From Candidatus Poribacteria bacterium (lineage in GTDB: Bacteria; Poribacteria; WGA-4E; WGA-3G): a stretch of DNA of 64,000 nt. The translations under genes and the position numbers were made by a program. The notes beneath the pieces were generated by a model that was given only the letters and a program-made list of their open reading frames with translations, was not told the origin of the DNA and made no database searches. The stretch is from contig VXPE01000122.1 in NCBI GenBank assembly GCA_009839745.1, positions 51,418 to 115,417 on the forward strand, in the 5' to 3' direction. This document shows, piece after piece, positions 23,952 through 32,508 of this stretch. Numbering within the stretch: position 1 is the stretch's first letter; the number at the start of each line of letters is the position of its first letter.

Positions 23952-25067
23952 ATGGCATCTATTAAAATCGCGGGGAGGAAATTCAAATTGGCATCCCGAA
24001 TGGCACGGTTATACGCGCTTTTTATAGATATTGCGATCTTAGGTGCCGGGCAATCCGTTTTGGGACTTCTTTTATCGGTTGCAATGATCCTGTTTCTTGG
24101 AGATAGCTTCTTCGGAGATAGCCCCTTCAATATATTCGGGAAAGTGATGTCTGGTATTGTTGGACTCAGCGTTCTTGCTTCTTTGTTCAGTGCTGCCTTG
24201 TGGATATTCGGTCTGTTTTTTATCGACGGCTTCAGAAAAGGTCAAGGTATAGGGAAAAAGTTGTTGTCGCTACAAGTGCTGCGTTTGAAGGATGGCAAAC
24301 CGTGTACTTTCAAAGATGCTTTCGTTCGCCGATGCGCAGGTATCTTTCAACCCCTTGATTTACTCTGGTTCCTCGGGCAAAAACAGCAACGACTCGGGGA
24401 TAAGTTTGCAGAGACAGTTGTTGTGCAATATGAGCCGGAATTGGCACAGACCGAGGTTGAAACTGAAGACCCAGATCGGGTTTTAGAGCGTGTTATCGTT
24501 GCGATGAAAAACCGGCTTTCAGAGGCACAGGAGAAGGTTGCCGCCTCTATCGGTGTTGAAAAACAGTTTCAGGATGCTTATGAAAACGCTGTTTCCCAAG
24601 CGGAGCGGTGGCAAGAACGCGCGATTATCTCTCTTGAAGCCGGACGTGAAGATCTGGCGCGTGAAGACCTGGAAAAACGAAACGAATATCGACGGTTAGC
24701 AGATCAATATAAAAACCAGTTGGAAGATCAGAAACAGATGGTCGGGAATCTCAACGATCTCCTTGAACATCTGCAGCAGAAGACGATGGAGGCAGAAGGG
24801 AAAAAAGCCGTTGTCATCGCACAACATAGAAACATCGATGCTGAAGCGCATCTGCGCGAGATGCTAAAAGAGATACAGGACAGCAAAGCATTCGACGCGC
24901 TTGCGAAAACGGAACAGGATGCGACCGAGGCGGCCACTTTGGCGAAAGTAGCAGCTGAGGTGGATGTCGCATATCAGGATGCGAAGTTAGCGCGTGAATT
25001 TTCGAGTTACGCTGAAGAGGCATCGCTTGATAAAGACCTCGCTGAATTAAAGGCGAAATTACAGTAG
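23952..25067 (+). CDS. RDD-domain membrane protein fused to a PspA/IM30-like coiled coil
   Basis: Residues 10-165 form an RDD domain: RMARLYALFIDIAILG opens the first of three hydrophobic segments, and GKKLLSLQVL and DAFVRRCAG are typical RDD landmarks. From about residue 176 the protein is a long helical PspA/IM30/Vipp1-type segment (DPDRVLERVIVAMKNRL, AREDLAREDLEKR, LEDQKQMVGNL) that runs almost to the end. PspA-type proteins normally remodel membranes as soluble or peripheral proteins, so a covalent RDD membrane anchor is unusual. An AGGAGCTGAAG precedes the ATG. Inferred role: envelope stress or membrane maintenance. Confidence 0.8.
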   Translation: MASIKIAGRKFKLASRMARLYALFIDIAILGAGQSVLGLLLSVAMILFLGDSFFGDSPFNIFGKVMSGIVGLSVLASLFSAALWIFGLFFIDGFRKGQGIGKKLLSLQVLRLKDGKPCTFKDAFVRRCAGIFQPLDLLWFLGQKQQRLGDKFAETVVVQYEPELAQTEVETEDPDRVLERVIVAMKNRLSEAQEKVAASIGVEKQFQDAYENAVSQAERWQERAIISLEAGREDLAREDLEKRNEYRRLADQYKNQLEDQKQMVGNLNDLLEHLQQKTMEAEGKKAVVIAQHRNIDAEAHLREMLKEIQDSKAFDALAKTEQDATEAATLAKVAAEVDVAYQDAKLAREFSSYAEEASLDKDLAELKAKLQ

Positions 25068-25081
25068 ATATCTAACGCAAC

Positions 25082-25110
25082 TGACCGAACCGTAAGGTAA
25101 GTTTAAAAAA
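25082..25110 (+). promoter_or_regulatory. CCGTAAGG motif supplying the sulfatase ribosome site, copy 4
   Basis: CTGACCGAACCGTAAGGTAA is followed by GTTTAAAAA and the ATG at 25110. The TAAGG is the only Shine-Dalgarno candidate for this gene, and the segment matches copies elsewhere in the window. Confidence 0.6.
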
Positions 25111-26582
25111 TGGATACACACAGCTCCCCAAACATTGTCTTTATCATGGCAGACGATATGGGATATGGTGATGTCGGCTGCTATAATCCCGATTCAAAGA
25201 TTCCGACCCCGAATATGGATAAACTCGCGCAGGAGGGAATCCGCTTCACCGATGCACACTCCCCTTCTGCAGTCTGTACGCCGACACGATACGGGGTCTT
25301 AACCGGACGATACTGCTGGCGAAGTCGTCTCAAACACGGTGTGCTCTACGGGTACGAACCTCCGCTTATCGAACCCGAACGTCTAACGGTCCCTGGATTG
25401 CTGAAAGATGCGGGTTACAATACTGCCTGCGTCGGTAAATGGCATCTGGGTCTCGAATTTTCGACCGTTCCGGGATACGATTTCGATTTCCATGCGCCGC
25501 TCCCGTGGCAGAACGCAGAACGCGAATTGGAAGAACATATCGACTTCACGGCACCGCTCACCGGGGGTCCAATAGATATCGGCTTTGACTATTTCTATGG
25601 AAACGCCGGTTGTCCGACGTGCCAACCGCCTTACGGCTTCATTGAAAACGATACGTTTGTCGAGATTCCGAGCGTCTATCATGACGTGCCAGAGTTTACG
25701 AGTCGCCGTGGGATGATGGTCCCCGGATGGGAGCACAAAGATGCCGATCCGATTATTGCACAGAAGGCGGTTGAATATATTGAGGGACACGCCGATGCGG
25801 ATGCTCCCTTTTTTCTCTATCTAACGCCTTCCGCACCGCATGAACCTTGTACAGAGGCAGTCGTCCCAGATTTCGCACGTGGCAAAAGCAGCGCGGGTCC
25901 CCGGGGGGATATGGTGTGGCTTGTCGATTGGATGATCGGTGAGGTGATGGATGCGTTGGCGCGGACTGGCAAAACCGATGAGACGCTTATCTTCGTTACG
26001 AGCGATAATGGGGCATTGCCGGGTGATCGAATTCCAGGGGACAACAGCCCGATGCCGTATCACCTCTACGATCATAAGTCATGCGGCGATTGGCGCGGCT
26101 ATAAGGCACATATCTGGGAGGGTGGACATCGTGAACCTCTGATTGCCCGCTGGCCCGGGGTTATTGCACCCAATACGCAAACCGACGCGTTAACCTGTCT
26201 CATCGACCTGATGGCGACGTGTGCGGCTATCGTTGGAACAGAAGTCCCCGAAGATGCGGGACAGGACAGTTGTAATATTTTGCCTGCCCTGTTAGGTGAA
26301 GAGATAGAGAGTCCCTTGCGAGAGGCTATCGTTCATCACTCCAGCACGGGTGTTTTTTCTATCCGTCACGGCGAGTGGAAGTTGATATTGGGGACACAGG
26401 GGTCAGGTGGATGGCCTCCACCACGGGATGGGGGTCCGAAATCGGATGTGCCAGGGCAACTGTATCAGATTTATGAGGATCCAGCTGAAACAAACAATCT
26501 GTGGGACGAACACCCAGAGATTGTGGAACGCCTGACGGGATTGTTGGAGAGATTTAAACATGAGGGACACAGCCAGATGTGA
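25110..26582 (+). CDS. Sulfatase, arylsulfatase A-like
   Basis: Formylglycine-dependent sulfate-ester hydrolase of 490 residues. The N-terminal metal pair is in MADDMGYGDVG. The modified Cys is C56 in SAVCTPTRYGVLTGRY. A further active-site Lys/His segment is CVGKWHLGLE, and VTSDNGALPGDR carries the second metal site. No signal peptide is seen. It is followed 34 bases later by a PhyH oxygenase and then by a second sulfatase and a lactonase, all on the + strand, which suggests a coordinated route for a sulfated and alkyl- or methyl-modified sugar. That route is an inference. Confidence 0.92.
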   Translation: MDTHSSPNIVFIMADDMGYGDVGCYNPDSKIPTPNMDKLAQEGIRFTDAHSPSAVCTPTRYGVLTGRYCWRSRLKHGVLYGYEPPLIEPERLTVPGLLKDAGYNTACVGKWHLGLEFSTVPGYDFDFHAPLPWQNAERELEEHIDFTAPLTGGPIDIGFDYFYGNAGCPTCQPPYGFIENDTFVEIPSVYHDVPEFTSRRGMMVPGWEHKDADPIIAQKAVEYIEGHADADAPFFLYLTPSAPHEPCTEAVVPDFARGKSSAGPRGDMVWLVDWMIGEVMDALARTGKTDETLIFVTSDNGALPGDRIPGDNSPMPYHLYDHKSCGDWRGYKAHIWEGGHREPLIARWPGVIAPNTQTDALTCLIDLMATCAAIVGTEVPEDAGQDSCNILPALLGEEIESPLREAIVHHSSTGVFSIRHGEWKLILGTQGSGGWPPPRDGGPKSDVPGQLYQIYEDPAETNNLWDEHPEIVERLTGLLERFKHEGHSQM

Positions 26583-26616
26583 AGGTTACAAACTGTTACG
26601 AATTGTGTAAGGAGTT

Positions 26617-27459
26617 ATGGCTATGGACACAACGACGACACTTGATTCGCTTTTCCGATTATCGGGTCCGTCTCAGGCAGACCTCGACTCTTTTCATAAC
26701 GATGGCTACATCGTGTATCCAGACGTATTCACAGACGACGGTAGAGAAGGGTTGATTGAAGAAATCACGCAGCGCTTTGAACCGGCGCGCCAGTTCATTG
26801 AGGCGTTGCATAACGGTGAGGAACAAGCACGCTCCTATTTTACTCGTCCATGGAACGATCGCGGTGAATACAGCGACCGACTCATTGACGATCCCTTCAT
26901 TACGACACTGATACGCGCAACTATCGGGGACGCATACCACTTCTGCCACTCTGCCCTCAATATCGCTCCCCGCGGGATCGGTCCACTTGGATACCATCAG
27001 GACCATCACCATTGGAAACATGAGAACCCCGTTAACCTCGCCGAGCGTGATAACTACTATATACAGATTTTGTACTATCCGAACGGCTTCACACGCGGGG
27101 ATCGGAACCTTAAAGTTATACCGGGGAGCCATAAGGTCGCACCGACGAAAGCGGCGACACCTGAACGGATGCTCACAGGCGATTTCGACGGAGAAGTTGG
27201 ACGCAAACTACAAGAGAAACGGCTTGAATTGCCTCCGGGAAGTATGGTCTACATTAACGCTCGCATCTTCCACGCGGTGGAGGCGAAACCCGTGGATTCC
27301 GCGCAGCTTTATCGTATCTTCGCTATTGACATCTTCAAGGAAGCGGGACCGCCGCACCGTTACACGCAGGAGATTCCTGAGGAATGGATGGCGAGTGCGA
27401 CACCGTTCCGTCAGAAGCTATTTACTCGTGAGGCGTATACAGAAGGGTGTTGGCGTTAG
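26617..27459 (+). CDS. Phytanoyl-CoA dioxygenase (PhyH) family protein
   Basis: A 280-residue Fe(II)/2-oxoglutarate oxygenase. Iron ligands are H127-x-D129 (GYHQDHHHW) and a distal His in NARIFHAVEAKP. The opening DLDSFHNDGYIVYPDVF is typical. AAGGAG lies 4-5 bases before ATG 26617. It sits between two sulfatases and is probably co-transcribed with the first. The substrate is not predictable; the neighbours suggest removal of an O- or N-alkyl group, or hydroxylation, of a sulfated compound. Confidence 0.9.
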   Translation: MAMDTTTTLDSLFRLSGPSQADLDSFHNDGYIVYPDVFTDDGREGLIEEITQRFEPARQFIEALHNGEEQARSYFTRPWNDRGEYSDRLIDDPFITTLIRATIGDAYHFCHSALNIAPRGIGPLGYHQDHHHWKHENPVNLAERDNYYIQILYYPNGFTRGDRNLKVIPGSHKVAPTKAATPERMLTGDFDGEVGRKLQEKRLELPPGSMVYINARIFHAVEAKPVDSAQLYRIFAIDIFKEAGPPHRYTQEIPEEWMASATPFRQKLFTREAYTEGCWR

Positions 27460-27543
27460 GAGTCACGAGTAGAATCGTTGCCAAAATTTTTAATGATTCG
27501 CAAGGCGTTAAATGAGACGATTGGTTTGCTAACATTCTTCTCT

Positions 27544-27598
27544 CATATCCGCTTGCGTGTTTTTGCTGGGGTATTTCTGCGTATTGTTGCAAGCTGCC
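27544..27598 (+). repeat. Dispersed composite repeat, shortened copy
   Basis: Shares ATATCCGCTTGCGTGTTTTT, GTATTTCTGCGTATTG and TTGCAAGCT with the copy at 58643-58796, but lacks the middle 35 or so bases. It fills most of the 195-base gap upstream of the sulfatase at 27655. Confidence 0.65.
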
Positions 27599-27654
27599 GT
27601 CTTCATCTATTTTTCATAACTGTAGTCCGTAAGGAAAAGGTAACTTAGAAATAA

Positions 27655-29265
27655 ATGAGCACATCAGATCGCCCGAACATTCTTTGGATCTCTATAGAAG
27701 ATACGACCCCACGCTTTGGTTGTTACGGGGATACGGTCGCGAGGACCCCGAATATCGACCGACTTGCTGCTGGTGGCTGTCGGTTTCCGAACGCGTTTTC
27801 GACTGCCGGTGTCTGCGCACCGAGTCGCTCTGCTATTATAACCGGCATGTACCAAACTTCAATTGGGACGCATCACATGCGGACAGCGCATACGAACCAA
27901 AACACGCCCGACATGCCGACCCCATACTCTGCAGTGCCACCCCCCTATGTGAAAACCTTCACTGAATACCTCAGAGGAGCAGGCTATTACTGCACCAACA
28001 ACAGTAAAACAGACTATCAGTTCACCCCTCCTATCACAGCGTGGGATGACAATAGCAATCAAGGGCACTGGCGAAATCGTGAGGAAGGGCAACCCTTCTT
28101 TTCCGTTTTCAATCCGACTGTTACGCACGAGAGCGGTATGTGGGAACGGGAGGATCGCCCGTTGATCACAACGACAAATCCAGATGACGTGCAGTTACCC
28201 CCGTATCTGCCGGATACACCGAAAGCACGGCAGGCGTTGGCGCGTCAATACGACAATCTCTTCACCGCGGATGCCCGTGTCGGTGAGTTGCTCGATCAGT
28301 TGGAAGAAGATGGACTTGCGGAGAATACGATTGTCTTTCTCTGGAGTGATCACGGCGAGGGACTGCCTCGCGGCAAACGGTGGCCCTACGATGCCGGTAT
28401 CCGTATCCCGTTGATTGTGCGCGGACACGATTCGCTGACTGCTGATAGTGTTAGTGAGCAACTCGTGAGTTTGATTGATCTCGGTCCAACGGTGCTCTCA
28501 CTTTGTGGGGTGCAAGCACCGGAACATTTACAGGGTCAACCCTTCCTCGGACCGGAGAAGATGGAACGCGAGTATATTTTCGCGACCCGCGATCGCTACG
28601 ACGAGTCTTACGATATGATCCGCGCTGTGCGGGATAAAAAGTATAAATACATCAGAAACTATTATCCTGAAAAACCGTATCTGCTCTGGATTCCGTATCG
28701 CAATCGGCACCCGATCATGCAGGAGATGTGGCGGTTATACGCCGCAGGTGAGTTGGAAGGCGATCAGGCGGTTATGTTCCGTTATCCGCGTCCTACTGAA
28801 GAACTCTACGATGTTGAAAACGACAGGTATGAACTCAACAATTTGGCGGGTGATACTGGGCATCACGACGTTCTGGAAAGGATGCGTGGCGCGCTGACGC
28901 AGTGGCAATCCGAATTCGGGGATATGGGGGATATATCCGAGGAGCAGATGGTTGCGAAGTGGTATCCTGATGGCACACAACCCCAAACGGCGGCTCCGAT
29001 TTTTATTCCGATTAATGCCGAACACCCGGGTATGGAGGTGGCACATGAGGCTGGCGAGTGGGCAGCACCTCTCGTTCTGCAACTTCACTGCTCAACGCAA
29101 GGGGCATCAATTGCTTATACAACCGAGCAGGGAGATGACGCACGCTGGAAACTGTATACTCAACCCTTGCAGCTATCAAAAGGCGAAACCACCGTGCGTG
29201 CAAAAGCGATCCGCATCGGCTATCGTGAAAGTGAAGAGAAAACAATTCATCTTAAGACTATATAA
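27655..29265 (+). CDS. Sulfatase with C-terminal chitobiase/FN3-like domain
   Basis: A 536-residue sulfatase. The metal-binding Glu/Asp pair is in ISIEDTTPRFG, the formylglycine Cys is C54 in AGVCAPSRSAIITG, and FLWSDHGEGLPRGKR carries the second metal site. This belongs to the N-sulfoglucosamine sulfohydrolase-like group. The last 75 residues form a separate beta domain of the chitobiase/beta-hexosaminidase C-terminal type (ASIAYTTEQGDD, GETTVRAKAIRIGY), often found on carbohydrate-active enzymes and probably used in substrate docking. It is followed after 14 bases by a lactonase, so the two are very likely co-transcribed. No signal peptide is evident. Confidence 0.9.
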   Translation: MSTSDRPNILWISIEDTTPRFGCYGDTVARTPNIDRLAAGGCRFPNAFSTAGVCAPSRSAIITGMYQTSIGTHHMRTAHTNQNTPDMPTPYSAVPPPYVKTFTEYLRGAGYYCTNNSKTDYQFTPPITAWDDNSNQGHWRNREEGQPFFSVFNPTVTHESGMWEREDRPLITTTNPDDVQLPPYLPDTPKARQALARQYDNLFTADARVGELLDQLEEDGLAENTIVFLWSDHGEGLPRGKRWPYDAGIRIPLIVRGHDSLTADSVSEQLVSLIDLGPTVLSLCGVQAPEHLQGQPFLGPEKMEREYIFATRDRYDESYDMIRAVRDKKYKYIRNYYPEKPYLLWIPYRNRHPIMQEMWRLYAAGELEGDQAVMFRYPRPTEELYDVENDRYELNNLAGDTGHHDVLERMRGALTQWQSEFGDMGDISEEQMVAKWYPDGTQPQTAAPIFIPINAEHPGMEVAHEAGEWAAPLVLQLHCSTQGASIAYTTEQGDDARWKLYTQPLQLSKGETTVRAKAIRIGYRESEEKTIHLKTI

Positions 29266-29279
29266 GGAGATTTCGGATA

Positions 29280-30377
29280 ATGGCACAACAGAACAGCCAA
29301 GACTATTTCGTTTATGTCGGCACCTATACACAAGGAGATAGCGAAGGGATTTACGTCTACCGCTTAGACGGAGCGACGGGTGCCTTGGAATACAGCAGCA
29401 AAATGACAGGCGTTGAGAATCCGTCGTTCTTGGAGATACACCCCAGTGGACAGTATCTCTTTGCTGTCAATGAGGTAAGCGAGTTTGAGGGTGAAGAAGA
29501 TAGTGGGGCGGTTACGGCGTTTTATATTCATAAAGAGACCGGGGAGATTAGTTACCTCAATCAACGTGCTACCGGCGGGGGTGCCCCATGTCACATGAGT
29601 GTGGATGCCACCGGTAAATGCCTACTTGTGGCGAATTACGGCGGTGGCAGTGTTACTGCTTTCCCCGTAGGATCGGACGGCAGGCTCGGTGAAGCCTCTG
29701 ATTTCGTGCAGCATGAGGGATCCAGCATCAATCCGCAACGGCAGATGGAACCTCATGCCCATGCGATTATGATCGATCCGGGCAATCGGTATGCCTTCTC
29801 ACCTGATTTGGGACTTGATAAAGTTCTTATCTATCAATTGGACGCAGAAAACGGGACACTCACGCCTAATACGCAACCGTGGGTACGCGTGCAACCGGGG
29901 GCAGGACCGCGACATTTCGATTTCCATCCAAACGGACAGTACGCATACGTGATTAACGAGATAGATTCTACTTTCACTGCTTTCCGATATGACGCGAGCG
30001 CGGGAACGCTGGCTGAGTTCCAGACAGTCTCAACGCTTCCTGACGATTTCGATGGCACCAGTCATTGCGCCGATGTCCACGTTCATCCTTCTGGGAAATT
30101 CTTGTATGGGTCGAACCGGGGACATGATAGCATCGCGATTTGTACGATTGATTCAGAGACGGGGATGCTGAGTCCCATTGGGTATGAGTCAACGCAAGGA
30201 CAAACACCGCGAAACTTCGGGTTGAATCCGGAAGGGACCTTCCTCTTTGCCGCTAACCAACAGACCGACACGGTTGTTACGTTCGCGATTGACGCTGAAA
30301 CGGGTGAATTAAATGCGACAGGAGCCGTAGCAGAGGTCCCGACCCCTGTCTGTTTGAAGCTGTTGCCGTGCGCTTAG
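29280..30377 (+). CDS. Lactonase family protein (beta-propeller, Pgl/YbhE type)
   Basis: A seven-bladed propeller lactonase of the 6-phosphogluconolactonase/carboxy-cis,cis-muconate cyclase family. It begins DYFVYVGTYTQGDSEGIYVY and shows the family's blades, such as NPSFLEIHPSGQYLFAVNE, CHMSVDATGKCLLVANYGG, EPHAHAIMIDPGNRYAFSPD and TPRNFGLNPEGTFLFAAN. The length of 365 residues is normal. AAGGAGAT precedes the ATG. Inferred role: hydrolysis of a sugar lactone produced by the dehydrogenases of this region. It is the last gene of the sulfatase run. Confidence 0.9.
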   Translation: MAQQNSQDYFVYVGTYTQGDSEGIYVYRLDGATGALEYSSKMTGVENPSFLEIHPSGQYLFAVNEVSEFEGEEDSGAVTAFYIHKETGEISYLNQRATGGGAPCHMSVDATGKCLLVANYGGGSVTAFPVGSDGRLGEASDFVQHEGSSINPQRQMEPHAHAIMIDPGNRYAFSPDLGLDKVLIYQLDAENGTLTPNTQPWVRVQPGAGPRHFDFHPNGQYAYVINEIDSTFTAFRYDASAGTLAEFQTVSTLPDDFDGTSHCADVHVHPSGKFLYGSNRGHDSIAICTIDSETGMLSPIGYESTQGQTPRNFGLNPEGTFLFAANQQTDTVVTFAIDAETGELNATGAVAEVPTPVCLKLLPCA

Positions 30378-30525
30378 TTTTTACAAATTTTTAACTATGG
30401 GAATCTGGGCACTGCTCCATTACATTCCGCAGTGGTTTTTGGTTAACATCGAGCTGGTCCAGATGCTCAAAGGGTGCTGACTTCACCAGATACCCTCGTG
30501 AAACGAAGTGGAACGAGGCCCAGAG

Positions 30526-30632
30526 TTATAGTAAAACCCGTAATTACCTTTACACTTTTTTGCATCGGCGAGGTTAGGAAACCTCGCCTACCGGGGGCAG
30601 AAGTGTAAACTTATTTTCAAAATCTACTATAA
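30526..30632. repeat. Nested inverted-repeat element (MITE-like) with REP-like core hairpin
   Basis: Outer inverted repeat TTATAGTA (30526-30533) and TACTATAA (30625-30632). Middle repeat TTTACACTT (30549-30557) and AAGTGTAAA (30601-30609). Inner hairpin GGCGAGGTT (30567-30575) and AACCTCGCC (30580-30588) with a CCTACCGGGGGC tail. It fills the 269-base gap between the lactonase and the convergent sulfatase. Confidence 0.7.
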
Positions 30633-30646
30633 TAGTTTAAAAAGTG

Positions 30647-32245
30647 CTATTGCTGTTGCTGTCTGCGTTTCTCTTGGAGTTGATCCCAGGGATAGATGAA
30701 ACAGCGATCTGCCCAGTCTCGGTAAAGTCCAACAAGCTCATTTAGTTTTTGTGGATGCTGCGTCGCGAGATCGTTGATTTCTGTCCGTTCGGCTTCCACG
30801 TCGTAGAGTTCCCAATCGCCGGGGAACTTGCGGACCAGTTTCCATTTATCTTGACGGACCGCACAATTGCCTTCGTGTTCCCAATAAAGCACCTCTTTAC
30901 CGTTATCCTTCCCATCGAAAATCGGTACTAAACTGGTTCCCTCTAACGGCAAGATCGGTTTCCCGTTGTGTTCCTCAGGATAGGTTGTCCCTGAGACTTC
31001 AAGGCATGTCGCCATGATGTCCGGCAATTGTCCGGGTTGATGGCGCAACTCTCCTGCCGATTTTATGGCATCCGGCCAATGTGCAATCAGTGGTGTAGCG
31101 ATACCGCCTTCATGGACCCAGTGTTTGTATTCTCGGAACGGCGTATTGGAGAGATTTGCCCACGGCACCCCGTAGCTTTGATAGGTGGTTTCGGGACCGG
31201 GCATGATGCTCGGATCGTTGCCCCGATAGATGGGTTGCCCGTCGGAGGTTGTCTCAGTACTAATGAGTGAATCGCTGTCGCGTATTGCGGGGGGTCCTCC
31301 GAGTTCTTCGGCACAACCGCCGTTATCTGCTAAAAACAGGATGAGCGTGTTGTCAAGTTCACCCGTTTCTTCCAACGTGTTGATAATTCTTCCGATACCC
31401 GCATCCATGCGCGTGATTTGCGCTGCGTAAACCTCCATACGGCGTTGATTCCATTCCTTGTATTGCACATCGCTCCAAGGTGGCTGTGAAGGATCGCGCG
31501 CCGTGAGTTGCCACGCCTCATCTAAAATCTTCATTTCCCGCATCCGCGAGAGCCTTTCCTCTCGGAGTTCATCCCATCCCGCAGCGAAACGTCCATTGTA
31601 GTAGGCGATGTCTTCTTCGTGGGCGTGCAGGGGCCAATGCGGTGCCGTGTAAGCGACGTAGGTGAAAAACGGATTATCGGGGTTCTTTTCGGTGTGATTG
31701 CGGATAAAGGTCGTTGCTTCGTCGCTGATAGCATCTGTGAGGAAGTAGCCTTCAGGAAGTTCGTCGTGTTGGATACGTGTGTTATTGCGCGTCAGCGTGT
31801 TCGGTTTCCAAAAATTCGCAGCCCCGGTGATAATACCGTAATATTGGTCAAATCCACGCTGACACGGCCAACTATGCTTGGGCCCATCAGCACCGGCATG
31901 CCGAGAGATATGCCACTTTCCGCTCATATAAGTGCCGTAACCCTCTGAACGGACGGCATCAGCAATCGTAATACAACGATCATTCAGGTCCCCACGATAG
32001 CCTTCCAATCCATCATCGCCCATCATGTGTCCGACCCCAGTTTGGTGGGGGTGTAGCCCAGTAAGCATGGAAGCACGGGATGGACAACAACGGGCGGTGT
32101 TGTAAAATTGTGTGAACCTCAGCCCGCCTGTAGCAAGCCGATCCAGATTCGGAGTGTGAACTTCGCCGCCGTAGCAACCTAAGTCAGAAAATCCCATATC
32201 ATCGTTCAGGATGAGGACGATGTTCGGTTTCCTATTTTCATTCAT
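30647..32245 (-). CDS. Sulfatase, arylsulfatase A-like
   Basis: Formylglycine-dependent sulfatase of 532 residues. The metal pair is in LILNDDMGFSDLG, the modified Cys is C53 in TARCCPSRASMLTG, and LFLADNGGCAEELGG carries the second metal site. The ATG at 32245 gives a normal sulfatase N-terminus. An in-frame GTG at 32356 would add a hydrophobic leader (FFQVTLLLLIVTYC) that could be a signal peptide, so export cannot be excluded. The C-terminal half contains YWEHEGNCAVRQDKWKLV, typical of arylsulfatases. It is convergent with the lactonase, separated by the nested repeat. Confidence 0.9.
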   Translation of the reverse strand: MNENRKPNIVLILNDDMGFSDLGCYGGEVHTPNLDRLATGGLRFTQFYNTARCCPSRASMLTGLHPHQTGVGHMMGDDGLEGYRGDLNDRCITIADAVRSEGYGTYMSGKWHISRHAGADGPKHSWPCQRGFDQYYGIITGAANFWKPNTLTRNNTRIQHDELPEGYFLTDAISDEATTFIRNHTEKNPDNPFFTYVAYTAPHWPLHAHEEDIAYYNGRFAAGWDELREERLSRMREMKILDEAWQLTARDPSQPPWSDVQYKEWNQRRMEVYAAQITRMDAGIGRIINTLEETGELDNTLILFLADNGGCAEELGGPPAIRDSDSLISTETTSDGQPIYRGNDPSIMPGPETTYQSYGVPWANLSNTPFREYKHWVHEGGIATPLIAHWPDAIKSAGELRHQPGQLPDIMATCLEVSGTTYPEEHNGKPILPLEGTSLVPIFDGKDNGKEVLYWEHEGNCAVRQDKWKLVRKFPGDWELYDVEAERTEINDLATQHPQKLNELVGLYRDWADRCFIYPWDQLQEKRRQQQQ

Positions 32246-32394
32246 GGAATGAGTATCCCTTTCGTTCGTGAAATTAGTGTTGTTTTTGGTAATACAGTAT
32301 GTTACTATTAATAAAAGGAGTGTCACTTGAAAAAATATACTTAACCTGAAAATCACAGAGACTCATAAATACCCACAGATTTCTGGAGGAAAAA

Positions 32395-32508
32395 ATGATT
32401 GCAAATTTGATTACCCTCTTCCGTAGAGTTGTTACCGTTTTGACATGCGACTGTAACTTCCCATATTTAGCAGCAAATGGCTGCCATCTTCACTCGCAAG
32501 CGAAGTAA
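32395..32508 (+). pseudogene. Possible N-terminal stub of a CDP-alcohol phosphatidyltransferase
   Basis: A 37-codon ORF with a CTGGAGGA ribosome site whose first 16 residues, MIANLITLFRRVVTVL, look like the start of a CDP-alcohol phosphatidyltransferase. The similarity then ends, and the frame runs antisense through the last 26 codons or so of the transglutaminase lipoprotein gene. Inferred: a rearrangement scar. An intact gene of that family lies at 39742. A chance match of a short hydrophobic peptide is possible. Confidence 0.4.

Noticed and set aside
32246..32356. Hydrophobic extension of the sulfatase at 30647 as a signal peptide
   Set aside because: It needs a GTG without a ribosome site in an A/T-rich stretch. 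Kept only as an alternative in the entry.
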